From Pseudomonas rustica (GTDB taxonomy: Bacteria; Pseudomonadota; Gammaproteobacteria; Pseudomonadales; Pseudomonadaceae): 64,000 bases of DNA. This document shows, piece after piece, positions 52,528-64,000 of the stretch. Location of the stretch: the NCBI RefSeq assembly GCF_018336155.1, contig NZ_JAGYHF010000002.1, forward strand, positions 62,001 through 126,000, written 5' to 3'. A model generated the notes under the pieces. It had not been told where the DNA came from. It was given only the letters and a program-made list of their open reading frames with translations, and did not search any database. Made by a program: the position numbers and the translations under genes. Within the stretch, counting starts at the first letter, position 1; each line of letters starts with the position of its first letter.

Positions 52528-55500
52528 TCAGTTAACCCAAACGCGTGCATTACGGAACATACGCATCCAAGGTGCGTCCTCGTTCCAGTCTTCCGAACGC
52601 CACGAGTTCTGCACGGCACGGAACACACGCTCCGGGTGCGGCATCATGATCGTCACACGGCCATCACGGCTGGTGAGACCGGTAATCCCGCGCGGCGAAC
52701 CGTTCGGGTTAGCCGGATACTTCTCGGTGACCTTGCCATGGTTGTCGACGAAACGCATCGCCACGCAACCCGACAGATCGGCTTCCAGCAGTGCTTCTTC
52801 GCTGGAGAATTCAGCGTGACCTTCACCGTGAGCGATGGCGATCGGCATACGCGAACCGGCCATGCCCTGCAGGAAGATCGAGTTCGATTCCTGAATCTGC
52901 ACCATCGCCACACGCGCTTCGAACTGCTCGGAGCGGTTACGCACGAAGTGCGGCCAGAACTCGCTGCCCGGGATCAGCTCGTGCAGGTTGGACATCATCT
53001 GGCAACCGTTGCACACGCCAAGGGTGAAGCTGTCGTTACGCTCGAAGAAACCCTGGAACGCATCGCGGGCACGGCTGTTGAACAGTGCCGACTTGGCCCA
53101 GCCTTCACCGGCGCCGAGCACGTCGCCGTAGGAGAAACCACCGCACGCCACCAGACCTTTGAACTCGTTCAGGTCGACACGGCCGGCGAGAATGTCGCTC
53201 ATGTGCACGTCGATCGCGTTGAAACCGGCGCGGTCGAACGCTGCGGCCATTTCCACCTGACCGTTGACGCCCTGCTCACGCAGCACGGCAACCTGTGGGC
53301 GAATGCCTTTCTTGATGTAAGGCGCGGCGATGTCCTGGTTGACGTCGTAGCTGAGCTTGACGCTCAGGCCCGGGTTGTCTTCTTCCAGCAGCACGTCGAA
53401 CTCTTGTTCGGCGCAGTCGGCGTTGTCGCGCAGACGCTGGATCTGGTAGCTGGTTTCAGCCCAGGTACGTTGCAGCAGACGACGCTGGCCTTCGAACACG
53501 GTGTCACCGTTGAAGGTGATGTTGATCTGGCCATTGTTGATCGGCTGACCGATCACCGACACGCAGTCGCCCAGACCGGCCGCGCTGAATTGCGCGAGGA
53601 TGTCTGGCGTGGCGTCCTGACGAACCTGAATCACTGCACCCAGTTCTTCGTTGAACAGGATGGCGGCGATGTCGGCGGTGGTTTCTGCCAGACCGTCGAG
53701 GTTCAGGCTCAGACCGCAGTGGCCGGCGAAGGCCATTTCCACCACGGAGGTCAGCAGACCACCGTCGGAACGGTCGTGGTACGCCAGCAAGTGACCGTCG
53801 GCGTTGAGGCCCTGGATCACCGCGAAGAAGGCTTTCAGGTCTTCGGCGTCATCGACGTCCGGCGCGTGTTTGCCGAGCTTGCCGTGTGTCTGAGCAAGGA
53901 TCGAAGCACCCATACGGTTCTGACCGCGACCGAGGTCGATCAGGATCAGGTCGGTGGTGCCCTTGTCCATGCGCAGTTCCGGGGTCAGAGTCTGACGGAT
54001 GTCAGCCACTGGCGCGAAACCGGTCACGATCAGCGACATCGGCGAGGTCACGGTTTTTTCTTCGCCGTTATCGCTCCAACGGGTGGCCATGGACATCGAG
54101 TCCTTGCCCACCGGAATGGTGATGCCCAGCTCAGGGCACAGTTCCATACCGACCGCTTTCACGGTGTCGTACAGACGCGCGTCTTCGCCCGGGTGGCCGG
54201 CAGCGGACATCCAGTTCGCCGACAGTTTGATGTCGGAGATCTTGTTGATGCGCGACGCGGCAATGTTGGTCAGGGTTTCGCCGATGGCCATGCGGCCCGA
54301 CGCCGGGGCGTCCAGCAGAGCCAGCGGAGTGCGCTCGCCCATTGCCATCGCTTCACCGGTGTAAACGTCGAAGCTGGTGGCGGTGACGGCAACGTCGGCC
54401 ACCGGAACCTGCCACGGGCCGACCATTTGGTCACGGGCCACGAGGCCGGTGATGGTGCGGTCGCCGATGGTAATCAGGAAGCTTTTGCTCGCCACGGCCG
54501 GATGATGCAGAACGCGTTCGATGGACTCGCTGATGTCGAGGTTCGACGGATCGAAGTCATCGCCCATTTCAGCTTCGCGAACCACCGAGCGGTGCATGCG
54601 CGGGGCCTTGCCCAGCAACACTTCCAGTGGCATGTCCACCGGGTTATTGCCGAAGTGGCTGTCGGTCACGGTCAGTTGCGGCTCGGCAGTCGCCTCGCCG
54701 ACAACGGCAAACGGGCAGCGCTCGCGTTCGCAGATCGCCTGAAAGCGCGCGAAGTCTTCAGGGCCGACGGCCAGAACGTAACGTTCCTGGGATTCGTTGG
54801 ACCAGATTTCGTGCGGGGCCATGCCCGGCTCGTCGTTGGGAATGTTGCGCAGTTCGAAACGGCCACCGCGCTCACCGTCGTTGACCAGTTCCGGGAAGGC
54901 GTTGGACAGACCGCCCGCGCCGACGTCGTGGATGAAGCTGATCGGGTTCTTGTCACCCAGCTGCCAGCAACGGTCGATGACTTCCTGGCAGCGACGCTCC
55001 ATTTCAGGGTTTTCACGCTGCACGGAAGCGAAGTCGAGATCCGCCGAGCTGGTGCCGGTGGCCATCGAAGAAGCCGCGCCGCCACCCAGACCGATCAACA
55101 TCGCCGGGCCGCCGAGCACGATCAGCTTGGAGCCAACGACGATCTCGCCTTTCTTGACGTGCTCTTCGCGGATGTTGCCCATGCCGCCGGCCAACATGAT
55201 CGGCTTGTGGTAACCACGAACTTCGTCACCGTGCGGGGTGGTTATCGACTGTTCGAAGGTACGGAAGTAGCCAGTCAGGGCCGGACGACCGAATTCGTTG
55301 TTGAACGCGGCGCCGCCGAGCGGGCCTTCGATCATGATGTCCAGAGCGGTAACGATGCGCTCAGGCTTGCCGTACGGTACTTCCCACGGCTGTTCGAAGC
55401 CCGGGATCTGCAGGTTGGAAACGGTGAAACCGGTCAGGCCAGCCTTTGGCTTGGCGCCACGGCCGGTTGCACCTTCGTCACGGATTTCGCCGCCGGAACC

Positions 55501-56424
55501 GGTCGATGCACCCGGGAACGGAGCAATCGCGGTCGGGTGGTTGTGGGTTTCGACCTTCATCAGGATGTGCACCGGCTCCTGCACCGCGCCGTACTGGCGG
55601 GTCTCAGGGTTCGGGAAGAAACGGCCGGCGACGTTGCCGACGATCACCGAGGCGTTGTCCTTATAAGCCGACAGAACGCCTTCGCTGTGCATCACGTAGG
55701 TGTTCTTGATCATGCCGAACAGGCTTTTTTCCTGGTTCTCACCATCAATATCCCAACTGGCGTTGAAGATCTTGTGACGGCAGTGCTCGGAGTTCGCCTG
55801 GGCGAACATCATCAGTTCGATGTCATGCGGGTTGCGCTTCAAGCCGTTGAATGCGTCGACCAGATAGTCGATTTCGTCTTCAGCCAGGGCCAGGCCCAGC
55901 TCGGTGTTGGCCTTTTCCAGCGCGGCACGACCGCCACCGAGGATGTCGATCGCGGTCAGCGGCTTCGGTTCGGCGTGGCTGAACAGACCGGCGGCCTGTT
56001 CAAGGTTGGCCAGCACGATCTGCGTCATGCGGTCGTGCAACACGTCGGCAATCTGCTGGGCTTCGGCGTCGCTGAACTGACCGGCAACGTAGAAGGCGAT
56101 ACCGCGCTCCAGACGCTGGATCTTGCTCAGGCCGCAATTGCGGGCAATGTCGCTGGCCTTGCTCGACCATGGCGAGATGGTGCCGAAACGCGGCAACACC
56201 AGAAACAGACGACCGGTCGGCTCTTGTACCGGAACGCTTGGGCCGTACTTCAGAAGGCGCGCTAGCACCTGCTGTTCGTCGCCGGTCAGGACGCCGGTGA
56301 CTTCGGCGAAGTGAGCGAATTCAGCATACAGGCCACTGACAGCTGGAACCTTCTGGCTCAGTTGCTCAAGGAGTTTGCTGTGGCGAAAGGCAGAAAGGGC
56401 AGGAGCGCCGCGCAGGATCAACAT
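52528..56424 (-). CDS. purL: Phosphoribosylformylglycinamidine synthase
   Basis: A 1298-residue large-type FGAM synthase, the fourth step of purine synthesis. The N-terminal PurS-like domain is followed by two AIRS-like halves (ATP site [65 protein letters not shown]) and the C-terminal glutaminase domain. That domain has the nucleophile cysteine in [11 protein letters not shown] and the partner His/Glu in GHAEF...PHPERVFRA. Full length. Divergent from mltF. Confidence 0.98.
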   Translation of the reverse strand: MLILRGAPALSAFRHSKLLEQLSQKVPAVSGLYAEFAHFAEVTGVLTGDEQQVLARLLKYGPSVPVQEPTGRLFLVLPRFGTISPWSSKASDIARNCGLSKIQRLERGIAFYVAGQFSDAEAQQIADVLHDRMTQIVLANLEQAAGLFSHAEPKPLTAIDILGGGRAALEKANTELGLALAEDEIDYLVDAFNGLKRNPHDIELMMFAQANSEHCRHKIFNASWDIDGENQEKSLFGMIKNTYVMHSEGVLSAYKDNASVIVGNVAGRFFPNPETRQYGAVQEPVHILMKVETHNHPTAIAPFPGASTGSGGEIRDEGATGRGAKPKAGLTGFTVSNLQIPGFEQPWEVPYGKPERIVTALDIMIEGPLGGAAFNNEFGRPALTGYFRTFEQSITTPHGDEVRGYHKPIMLAGGMGNIREEHVKKGEIVVGSKLIVLGGPAMLIGLGGGAASSMATGTSSADLDFASVQRENPEMERRCQEVIDRCWQLGDKNPISFIHDVGAGGLSNAFPELVNDGERGGRFELRNIPNDEPGMAPHEIWSNESQERYVLAVGPEDFARFQAICERERCPFAVVGEATAEPQLTVTDSHFGNNPVDMPLEVLLGKAPRMHRSVVREAEMGDDFDPSNLDISESIERVLHHPAVASKSFLITIGDRTITGLVARDQMVGPWQVPVADVAVTATSFDVYTGEAMAMGERTPLALLDAPASGRMAIGETLTNIAASRINKISDIKLSANWMSAAGHPGEDARLYDTVKAVGMELCPELGITIPVGKDSMSMATRWSDNGEEKTVTSPMSLIVTGFAPVADIRQTLTPELRMDKGTTDLILIDLGRGQNRMGASILAQTHGKLGKHAPDVDDAEDLKAFFAVIQGLNADGHLLAYHDRSDGGLLTSVVEMAFAGHCGLSLNLDGLAETTADIAAILFNEELGAVIQVRQDATPDILAQFSAAGLGDCVSVIGQPINNGQINITFNGDTVFEGQRRLLQRTWAETSYQIQRLRDNADCAEQEFDVLLEEDNPGLSVKLSYDVNQDIAAPYIKKGIRPQVAVLREQGVNGQVEMAAAFDRAGFNAIDVHMSDILAGRVDLNEFKGLVACGGFSYGDVLGAGEGWAKSALFNSRARDAFQGFFERNDSFTLGVCNGCQMMSNLHELIPGSEFWPHFVRNRSEQFEARVAMVQIQESNSIFLQGMAGSRMPIAIAHGEGHAEFSSEEALLEADLSGCVAMRFVDNHGKVTEKYPANPNGSPRGITGLTSRDGRVTIMMPHPERVFRAVQNSWRSEDWNEDAPWMRMFRNARVWVN

Positions 56425-56593
56425 CTTCGGGACAGCCTCGGGAAGGGGTGTGCTTTGAGGCCGTGCATTCTAGCCTAAACCGCCCTCAACATCACCCGAA
56501 ACGCTACGCACGGTTGCACTCGGGTATCAATCTGTGTTTCCGACTCCGGAGTCAGGTAAATCGGCAGTTTGAGAGCTGCTTATTTTTACTGTA

Positions 56594-56641
56594 ACAAAAA
56601 CCCGCGAAGCCCCGTTCCTGCTGGGTTTCGTGCGGTTTTGT
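56594..56641. repeat. Long imperfect hairpin in the purL-mltF divergent promoter region
   Basis: The left arm 56594-56612 (ACAAAAACCCGCGAAGCCC) and right arm 56623-56641 pair over most of 19 positions with a 10-nt loop and A/T-runs at the outer ends, a terminator-like shape on both strands. It is in the gap upstream of both purL and mltF, where no transcript is expected to end. Confidence 0.65.
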
Positions 56642-56646
56642 GATGA

Positions 56647-58170
<1,524 letters not shown>

Positions 58171-58171
58171 A

Positions 58172-58251
58172 AGCAAAAGATCGCAGCCTTCGGCAGCTCC
58201 TACAGGTGTACACATAACCTGTAGGAGCTGCCGAAGGCTGCGATCTTTTGA
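58172..58251. repeat. REP inverted pair (GTAGGAGCTGCCG family)
   Basis: Near-perfect arms with the AAAAGATCGCAGCCTTCGGC core lie between the convergent mltF and pdxJ genes, directly after the mltF stop codon. The right arm touches the pdxJ stop. Confidence 0.92.
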
Positions 58252-58253
58252 TC

Positions 58254-59000
58254 TTAGCCCTTGAGCGCAGCAGCCAGTATCAGCGCTTTCATCTCGGACA
58301 CAGCGGACTTGAAGCCCACGAACAACGCATGCGCCACCAGCGCATGGCCGATGTTCAGCTCGTTGATCCCTTTGATCGCCGCCACCGCCTCAACGTTGTG
58401 GTAATGCAGGCCATGGCCGGCATTGACGATTAAACCCTGCGCCAAACCAAACGCCACGCCATCCGCAACGCGCTGCAGTTCTTCAGCCACTTCCGTCGGC
58501 GTTTCAGCATCGGCATAACGCCCGGTGTGCAGTTCGATCCCCGGTGCGCCAACACGCTTCGACGCTGCAATCTGCCGCTCATCAGCATCGATGAACAGCG
58601 ACACTTCGCTGCCGATCTTCGACAGACGCTCAAGCGCAGCCTTGATCCGTTCTTCCTGCCCCGCCACATCCAGACCACCTTCAGTGGTCAACTCCTGACG
58701 GGTTTCCGGCACCAGGCAGATGTGCGCCGGACGAATGCGCTCAGCGAACGCCATCATTTCTTCGGTGATGCCCATTTCGAAGTTCATGCGGGTTTGCAGC
58801 ACATCCTTGAGCAGCAGTACGTCGCGCTCCTGAATGTGCCGGCGGTCTTCACGCAGGTGAACAGTGATGCCATCAGCGCCCGCCTCTTCCGCGTCCAGCG
58901 CAGCCTTGACCGGATCCGGGTAGCGCGTACCACGGGCCTGACGCAGGGTGGCGACGTGGTCGATGTTCACGCCAAGAAGAATGCGATTGCTGGTGGTCAC
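58254..59000 (-). CDS. pdxJ: Pyridoxine 5'-phosphate synthase
   Basis: A 248-residue TIM-barrel enzyme. It condenses 3-amino-1-hydroxyacetone-1-phosphate with deoxyxylulose-5-phosphate. [76 protein letters not shown] are all typical. Last gene of the lepA-lepB-rnc-era-recO-pdxJ series, 113 bp after recO across a long palindrome. Confidence 0.97.
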   Translation of the reverse strand: MTTSNRILLGVNIDHVATLRQARGTRYPDPVKAALDAEEAGADGITVHLREDRRHIQERDVLLLKDVLQTRMNFEMGITEEMMAFAERIRPAHICLVPETRQELTTEGGLDVAGQEERIKAALERLSKIGSEVSLFIDADERQIAASKRVGAPGIELHTGRYADAETPTEVAEELQRVADGVAFGLAQGLIVNAGHGLHYHNVEAVAAIKGINELNIGHALVAHALFVGFKSAVSEMKALILAAALKG

Positions 59001-59050
59001 GGGTGCGCGCTCCTGAAGAAAAAGATTCGGCGCACAGCATACACGGTGAA

Positions 59051-59113
59051 GGGTCTGTTTACGTCTGGGCGCAGCCAGCGCCCGTTGCGCCGCGTCCAGA
59101 CGTAAACAGACCC
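59051..59113. repeat. 18-bp perfect inverted repeat between recO and pdxJ
   Basis: GGGTCTGTTTACGTCTGG at 59051-59068 and CCAGACGTAAACAGACCC at 59096-59113, with an inner GCGC-rich loop of 27 bp. It begins at the base next to the recO stop. It shares no sequence with the REP families in the window. No T-run follows. Confidence 0.92.
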
Positions 59114-59803
59114 TCAGGGTTTGCGAAACAGCTCGCGACTAACGAGAGGACGGCCGCCCAAGTGAACGGCGAGGGCTTGGCGCATCAGGCGCTTGGCTGC
59201 GGAGAGTGCGCCCGGTGCAGTCCAGTCGGCTTCGGCCATGGCCAGCAATTCGACGCCGTTGAACAATCCCGGTTGCAGCAGGAAGACCCGCTCCAGGCCG
59301 GCATCGACTTGCAGGCGATAGAGACCGTCCTCGGCAATCGGCTCGCCGTGGATATCGGTGTTCAGCGAGAAGCCATAACCGAGATCGTCCAGCAAACGCC
59401 ATTCGAAGGAACGCAGCAGCGGCTCCAGCGGACGGCCTTCGGCCAATGCCAGCAAGGTCGCGGCGTAGTGATCGAATACACCGGGGTGTGGATCCTCAGC
59501 AGGGAGCAAGCGGATCAGCAGTTCATTGAGATAGAGACCGCTGAACAGCGCCTCACCATTGAGCCACGCCGAGGTGCCGGCACTTTCCATGCGCCCGACA
59601 TTCTTCAGCTCGCCCTTGCCACGGAACTCGACTTCCAGCGAGACGAACGGCCGCGCCAACGTCCCGGCCTTGCCCCGCGCACTGCGCAACACCGCCCGCA
59701 GCCGACCTTGCGGCGTGAGGAAATCCACCAAGGCACTGGTTTCGCGATAGGCGCGAGAGTGCAGGACGTAGGCGGGTTGGGCGGGAGGTGGGGTTTGCGA
59801 CAT
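59114..59803 (-). CDS. recO: DNA repair protein RecO
   Basis: A 229-residue recombination mediator. The OB-fold N-terminus has [35 protein letters not shown], followed by the helical part with [24 protein letters not shown]. It loads RecA with RecR and anneals ssDNA. The ATG at 59803 precedes the OB-fold; the longer frame upstream runs through a REP element. Confidence 0.95.
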   Translation of the reverse strand: MSQTPPPAQPAYVLHSRAYRETSALVDFLTPQGRLRAVLRSARGKAGTLARPFVSLEVEFRGKGELKNVGRMESAGTSAWLNGEALFSGLYLNELLIRLLPAEDPHPGVFDHYAATLLALAEGRPLEPLLRSFEWRLLDDLGYGFSLNTDIHGEPIAEDGLYRLQVDAGLERVFLLQPGLFNGVELLAMAEADWTAPGALSAAKRLMRQALAVHLGGRPLVSRELFRKP

Positions 59804-59849
59804 TGAGTTCTCGATAAGAAACGCAGTCTTGAAATCAACATAAACCAAA

Positions 59850-59940
59850 TGTGGGAGCGGGCTTGCTCGCGAAAGCGGTGAATCAGTCGAAAAATGTATC
59901 GACTGACACTCCGCCTTCGCGAGCAAGCCCGCTCCCACAG
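59850..59940. repeat. REP inverted pair (CGCGAGCAAGCCCGCTCCCAC family) inside the era-recO interval
   Basis: Arms GTGGGAGCGGGCTTGCTCGC and its perfect inverse, about 40 bp apart, between era and recO within one operon-like series. Confidence 0.92.
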
Positions 59941-59972
59941 GGGTTCTCTGGTGTATCAGAAAACCGGGACTG

Positions 59973-60875
59973 TTACAGGTCGCCGTAACCCAGCGAACGC
60001 AGCGCGCGCTCGTCGTCGGACCAGCCGCCCTTCACCTTCACCCACAGATTGAGCATGATCTTCGAGTCGAACAGCAGCTCCATGTCCTTGCGCGCTTCGG
60101 TGCCGATGCGTTTGATGCGCTCGCCCTTGTCGCCAATGATGATCTTCTTCTGACCGTCACGCTCAACGAGGATCAAGGCGTGGATGTGCAGGGTTTTGCC
60201 CTGCTGCTTGAACTCTTCGATCTCGACGGTGATCTGGTACGGCAGCTCGGCGCCCATCTGGCGCATGATTTTCTCGCGCACCAGTTCGGCGGCGAGGAAA
60301 CGGCTGCTGCGGTCGGTGATCTGGTCTTCCGGGAAGAAGTGATCGTTCTCCGGCAGGTGATCGGCGATGACTTTTTCCAGCGCGTCGAGGTTGTGCCCGT
60401 GTTGTGCGGAAATAGGAATGATCTGCGCGTTCGGCAGTTGTTCCTGCAACCAGCTCAGGTGCGGCATCAGCTCGGCTTTGTCTTCGATGCGATCGGTCTT
60501 GTTCAGCGCGACGATCAGCGGGCCGGTCACGTACTGCACGCGTTCCAGCACCATCTGGTCTTCGTCGGTCCACTTGGTGCGGTCAACGACGAAGATCACC
60601 ACGTCGACGTCTTTCAACGCGGCCGAAGCGGTTTTGTTCATGTAACGGTTCAGGGCCTTTTCGCCACCCTTGTGCATGCCCGGGGTGTCGACGTAGATCG
60701 CTTGCACGTCACCCTCGGTTTTGATCCCGAGCATATTGTGGCGAGTGGTCTGCGGCTTGCGCGAAGTGATCGCGAGCTTCTGGCCGAGGATGTGATTGAG
60801 CAGCGTCGACTTACCGACGTTGGGACGGCCGACGATGGCAACATAGCCACAGCGAGTTGCGTTTGTATCAGTCAT
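59973..60875 (-). CDS. era: GTPase Era
   Basis: A 300-residue essential GTPase that binds 16S rRNA. P-loop GRPNVGKST at 16-24, switch/G3 DTPG, G4 NKTD, G5 ISAQ, then a C-terminal KH domain (about 200-290; [26 protein letters not shown]). The ATG at 60875 lies 8 bp inside the 3' end of rnc; earlier in-frame ATGs are less likely. It matures 16S rRNA with RNase III. Confidence 0.97.
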   Translation of the reverse strand: MTDTNATRCGYVAIVGRPNVGKSTLLNHILGQKLAITSRKPQTTRHNMLGIKTEGDVQAIYVDTPGMHKGGEKALNRYMNKTASAALKDVDVVIFVVDRTKWTDEDQMVLERVQYVTGPLIVALNKTDRIEDKAELMPHLSWLQEQLPNAQIIPISAQHGHNLDALEKVIADHLPENDHFFPEDQITDRSSRFLAAELVREKIMRQMGAELPYQITVEIEEFKQQGKTLHIHALILVERDGQKKIIIGDKGERIKRIGTEARKDMELLFDSKIMLNLWVKVKGGWSDDERALRSLGYGDL

Positions 60876-61557
60876 TGCCATTCTCCACGCCCAGGGCAAT
60901 CAGTGCTGCAGCGGCCGCTACCTGTTCGGCAATACGACGGCTGACACCCTGACCTCGGCTTTTTTCATTCAGTAAGACAACTTCGCACTCGACGAAGAAG
61001 GTTCGGCAGTGCGGCTCGCCCTGGATATCCACCACTTCATAGCGTGGCAGGTCGCAACCACGCGATTGCAGGTGTTCCTGCAGGCGGGTTTTCGGATCCT
61101 TGTTGGTGTCGACCAGGGTCAGACCTTCGAACTCGCCAGCGAGCCAGGCCAGGACGCGTTCGCGCGCCATGTCCATACCGGCATCGAGGTAGATCGCGCC
61201 GATCAAGGCTTCGAGGGCATCGGCCAGAATCGATTCGCGACGGAAACCGCCGCTCTTCAGTTCACCGGAACCCAGTCGCAAGTAGTCGCCAAGGTCGAAA
61301 CCGCGCGCCAGTACGGCCAGCGTCTCACCTTTTACCAGACGTGCGCGCAAACGCGACAATTGGCCTTCGCGGGCCAGCGGGAAGCGATCGAACAGCGCCT
61401 CGCCAGCGACGAAGTTGAGGATGGCATCGCCGAGGAATTCCAGGCGTTCGTTGTTGCGCCCGGCAAAACTGCGGTGCGTGAGGGCCAGCAGCATCAGCTC
61501 CTGATCCTTGAAGGTGTAACCGAGCTGTCGCTCGAGACGGCTTAATGAGGCGCTCAC
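60868..61557 (-). CDS. rnc: Ribonuclease III
   Basis: A 229-residue dsRNA endonuclease. Catalytic signature [20 protein letters not shown], a further [15 protein letters not shown], and a C-terminal dsRBD (about 155-225; [14 protein letters not shown]). The start is a GTG at 61557 (family-typical [16 protein letters not shown]). It overlaps era by 8 bp. It is 183 bp from lepB rather than separated by the usual DUF4845 gene. Confidence 0.97.
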   Translation of the reverse strand: MSASLSRLERQLGYTFKDQELMLLALTHRSFAGRNNERLEFLGDAILNFVAGEALFDRFPLAREGQLSRLRARLVKGETLAVLARGFDLGDYLRLGSGELKSGGFRRESILADALEALIGAIYLDAGMDMARERVLAWLAGEFEGLTLVDTNKDPKTRLQEHLQSRGCDLPRYEVVDIQGEPHCRTFFVECEVVLLNEKSRGQGVSRRIAEQVAAAAALIALGVENGND

Positions 61558-61711
61558 GGTTTACCCACGCTGTGTTCAAAGCTGGATTCCACCGCCATCG
61601 CCGGGGTACGGCGCGGGCCTGGGACAATTAACGCTGTGTTCAAAAATTACATCCTGAATATCGTTGGCTTCATGCCCCGGAGCCGATTGTGTCGACGCCA
61701 GAAATGCATTC

Positions 61712-61732
61712 GGCGCTGTGTTCAACAGCGCC
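61712..61732 (-). terminator. Hairpin behind lepB
   Basis: An 8-bp perfect stem GGCGCTGT / ACAGCGCC with a 5-nt loop, 8 bp past the lepB stop on the minus strand. No T-run follows, so it may be an mRNA processing or attenuation stem rather than a terminator. Confidence 0.5.
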
Positions 61733-61740
61733 GTGTGTGA

Positions 61741-62595
61741 TTACTTGATCAGGCCAACCCGCGAGAAATTCGGCAGGTGACTGAGTTTCGGTTCCGGCCA
61801 GCTCATCCAGACCGCGAAGGCCTTGCCGACGATATTCTGGTCGGGAACCATGCCCAGCAGATCCTTGGGAATCTTTGGATCATCCCAGTAGCGACTGTCG
61901 TTCGAGTTGTCGCGGTTGTCGCCCATCATGAAGTAGTGCCCGGCAGGCACTGTCCACGAACGATCCGGGGTGGCGCGGTAGCGGCTCATTTCCTTGCGGA
62001 TCAGGTGCTCGGCAGCGCCGAGTTTTTCCTTATAGAGTTCTGCACTGCCCAGGGTGCCCGGCTCGGAGCCGATCATCTGCTCGGCAATAGACTCGCCGTT
62101 GACGAACAGATGCTTGTCAGCAGTGTAGCGAATCGTGTCGCCCGGCAGACCAACTACACGCTTGATGTAGTTGACGTTCGGGTCGCTCGGGTAGCGGAAC
62201 ACCATGACATCGCCACGCTGTGGGTCACCGACTTCGATGATTTTCTTGTCGATCACCGGCAGGCGGATCCCGTAAGAAAACTTGTTCACCAGAATGAAGT
62301 CGCCGACGTCCAGGGTCGGCTTCATCGAACCGGACGGGATCTGGAACGGTTCCACGAGGAACGAACGCAGCACCAGCACGATGAACAACACCGGGAAGAA
62401 CGACTTGCCGTATTCAACCAGCAGCGGCTCTTTGTTGAGTTTCTCGACCACCACGACATCTGGCTGACCGACACTGCCCTGATAAGAGGCAATGGCGGCA
62501 CGCCGACGCGGTGCAAGGATCAACAGATCAAGCAACGCCAACAGGCCGCAGACGAACACGGCGATGACCAGCAACAGCGGGAAATTTAGTGACAT
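61741..62595 (-). CDS. lepB: Signal peptidase I
   Basis: A 284-residue membrane protease. Two N-terminal membrane segments flank a cytosolic loop (FPLLLVIAVFVCGLLALLDLLIL; SFFPVLFIVLVLRSFLVEPF). The catalytic Ser90 is in IPSGSMKPTL and the general base Lys145 in NYIKRVVGLPGD. GDNRDNSNDSRYWD is the box E. It cleaves signal peptides from secreted proteins. Starts 5 bp after the lepA stop. Confidence 0.98.
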   Translation of the reverse strand: MSLNFPLLLVIAVFVCGLLALLDLLILAPRRRAAIASYQGSVGQPDVVVVEKLNKEPLLVEYGKSFFPVLFIVLVLRSFLVEPFQIPSGSMKPTLDVGDFILVNKFSYGIRLPVIDKKIIEVGDPQRGDVMVFRYPSDPNVNYIKRVVGLPGDTIRYTADKHLFVNGESIAEQMIGSEPGTLGSAELYKEKLGAAEHLIRKEMSRYRATPDRSWTVPAGHYFMMGDNRDNSNDSRYWDDPKIPKDLLGMVPDQNIVGKAFAVWMSWPEPKLSHLPNFSRVGLIK

Positions 62596-62600
62596 AGGAC

Positions 62601-64000
62601 CTAACTATCCAACCTGAGCACTGCAAGGAAGGCTTCTTGTGGAATTTCCACGTTGCCGACCTGCTTCATGCGTTTTTTACCGGCCTTCTGCTTTTCAAGC
62701 AGTTTTTTCTTACGGCTAACGTCACCGCCGTAGCACTTGGCCAATACGTTCTTTCTGAGCGCCTTGACGGTTGTCCGTGCCACGATCTGACCGCCAATGG
62801 CGGCCTGGATCGCCACGTCGAACATCTGACGAGGAATCAGTTCTTTCATCTTCTCGGTCAACTGGCGACCTTTGTAGTGCGAGTTGTCACGGTGCACGAT
62901 CAACGCCAGAGCGTCGACCTTGTCGCCGTTGATCAGCACGTCCAGTTTCACCAGATTAGCCGATTGGTAACGATCGAAATGGTAGTCCAGCGAAGCATAG
63001 CCGCGGCTGGTGGATTTGAGACGGTCGAAGAAGTCGAGCACCACTTCGTTCATCGGCAAGTCGTAAGTGACCTGCACCTGATTGCCGAGGAACAGCATGT
63101 CGACTTGAACGCCACGCTTCTCGATGCACAGGGTGATGACGTTACCCAAGTGCTCCTGCGGCACCAGGATATTGGCGCGCACGATTGGCTCGCGCATGTC
63201 TTCGATCGACGACACATCCGGAAGCTTGGATGGGTTGTCGACGTAAATTGTTTCACCGGTCTTCAAAACCAGTTCGAAAATTACCGTTGGCGCGGTGGTG
63301 ATCAGATCCAGGTCGTACTCGCGCTCGAGGCGCTCCTGGATGATTTCCATGTGCAGCATGCCGAGGAAGCCGCAACGGAAGCCGAAGCCCAGTGCGTCGG
63401 AGCTTTCCGGGGTGTATTGAAGCGACGAGTCGTTGAGGGTCAGCTTCTGCAACGCTTCGCGGAAATCCTCGAAGTCATCGGAGCTGACCGGGAACAGACC
63501 GGCGTAAACCTGCGGCTGGATGCGTTTGAAGCCAGGCAGCACTTCAACGTCCGGGGTCGAACTCAGGGTCAGGGTGTCACCGACCGGTGCACCGTGAATG
63601 TCCTTGATGCTGGCGATGATGAAGCCCACTTCGCCGGCCTTCAGGTCAGCAGTAGCGGTGTGCTTCGGGTTGAACACGCCAACGCTGTCGACCAGATGGA
63701 TCTTGCCGGTGGACTTGACGAGGATCTTGTCGCCCTTCTTCACGCGGCCATGACGCACGCGCACCAGGGAGACAACGCCCAGGTAGTTATCGAACCAGGA
63801 GTCGATGATCAACGCTTGCAGCGGATCTTCGATGTTGCCGGTCGGCGCAGGAATGGTGTGCACCAGACGCTCGAGCACTTCGTCGACACCCAGGCCGGTT
63901 TTGGCGCTGCAGGTGACGGCGTCGGTGGCATCAATGCCGATGATCTTCTCGATTTCGTCTTTGACGCGATCAGGATCAGCCTGTGGCAGGTCGATCTTGT
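62601..64000 (-). CDS. lepA: Elongation factor 4 (LepA), 3' part
   Basis: The last about 466 codons of the back-translocating GTPase; the beginning lies beyond the right edge. Seen: [21 protein letters not shown] (after the NKxD motif), domain II ([26 protein letters not shown]), [22 protein letters not shown], the LepA-specific C-terminal domain (NHYKGRQ-like [51 protein letters not shown]). Co-oriented with lepB, 5 bp upstream of it. Confidence 0.97.
   Translation of the reverse strand, partial: KIDLPQADPDRVKDEIEKIIGIDATDAVTCSAKTGLGVDEVLERLVHTIPAPTGNIEDPLQALIIDSWFDNYLGVVSLVRVRHGRVKKGDKILVKSTGKIHLVDSVGVFNPKHTATADLKAGEVGFIIASIKDIHGAPVGDTLTLSSTPDVEVLPGFKRIQPQVYAGLFPVSSDDFEDFREALQKLTLNDSSLQYTPESSDALGFGFRCGFLGMLHMEIIQERLEREYDLDLITTAPTVIFELVLKTGETIYVDNPSKLPDVSSIEDMREPIVRANILVPQEHLGNVITLCIEKRGVQVDMLFLGNQVQVTYDLPMNEVVLDFFDRLKSTSRGYASLDYHFDRYQSANLVKLDVLINGDKVDALALIVHRDNSHYKGRQLTEKMKELIPRQMFDVAIQAAIGGQIVARTTVKALRKNVLAKCYGGDVSRKKKLLEKQKAGKKRMKQVGNVEIPQEAFLAVLRLDS

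Noticed and set aside
52636..56265. A 1209-codon open frame on the plus strand opposite purL
   Set aside because: It is the antisense shadow of purL in high-GC DNA, with no recognisable domain and no ribosome site; purL is unmistakable on the other strand.
61325..61627. Residual DUF4845 gene near rnc
   Set aside because: The frame there is a shadow of rnc; I could not find DUF4845-like residues in the 183-bp gap.

Overview
The window is chromosomal DNA of a Pseudomonas, most likely of the P. fluorescens group. This rests on four things visible in it: high-GC codon use; gene blocks in the order known from Pseudomonas chromosomes (recJ, thrC-hom-dsbC-xerD, rpsP-rimM-trmD-rplS, ffh, purL-mltF, lepA-lepB-rnc-era-recO-pdxJ); Pseudomonas-typical small families (DUF3509, DUF6124); and a dense set of REP-type palindromes in the intergenic spaces. 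No rRNA, tRNA, CRISPR array, transposase or prophage gene was seen.

Layout. 0.1-10.2 kb: amine catabolism. A LysR regulator and an aldehyde dehydrogenase are followed by a ydcSTUVW-like operon (polyamine-type ABC importer plus gamma-aminobutyraldehyde dehydrogenase) and an APC permease, consistent with uptake of putrescine or related amines and oxidation towards GABA. 10.3-11.4 kb: a lower-GC two-gene cassette on the minus strand (ComF-like phosphoribosyltransferase plus SLOG-type nucleotide-binding protein). It looks foreign and is the best candidate for an undescribed system. 11.9-22.7 kb: mixed genes, including periplasmic glucan protein OpgD, an old-yellow-enzyme reductase, RecJ, YaeQ, a class III CoA-transferase, a TIGR02285-like periplasmic protein, DUF3509, and a kinase-less BvgS-like sensor beside a degenerate receiver. 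22.8-28.0 kb: thrC, hom, dsbC, xerD on the minus strand, with a duplicated xerD 3' end behind the gene. 28.1-36.4 kb: antiporter, thioesterase, the rpsP-rimM-trmD-rplS operon, ffh, ypjD, and a CorB-like CBS protein. 36.5-42.8 kb: MFS transporter, purT, VUT-family protein, DUF1289 / gamma-carbonic-anhydrase-like pair, two Nudix hydrolases, and an L,D-transpeptidase-like protein. 43.1-50.5 kb: N-acetylglucosamine locus (GntR/UTRA regulator, nagA, SIS-domain deaminase, EIIA-HPr-EI fusion, EIICB). 50.7-52.5 kb: a DUF6124 gene behind an unusual leader with mutually exclusive pairing, then a repeat-rich 1.1 kb gap and a small NIF3/YqfO-like gene. 52.5-64 kb: purL, mltF, pdxJ, recO, era, rnc, lepB and the 3' part of lepA.

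Working together: the first block imports amines and oxidises them. The nag block imports GlcNAc by a dedicated PTS, deacetylates and deaminates it, and is probably controlled by the GntR protein through TGGTATT-type sites in its own promoter. The rps/trm block and the lep-rnc-era-recO-pdxJ block are translation, RNA-processing and repair housekeeping.

The strongest hunting targets are the SLOG/phosphoribosyltransferase cassette, the xerD tail duplication in which every coding difference is synonymous, the three-way pairing leader of the DUF6124 gene, the 9-bp tandem array sitting inside a REP loop, and the truncated BvgS-like sensor. All calls come from reading the sequence by eye; no database search was run.
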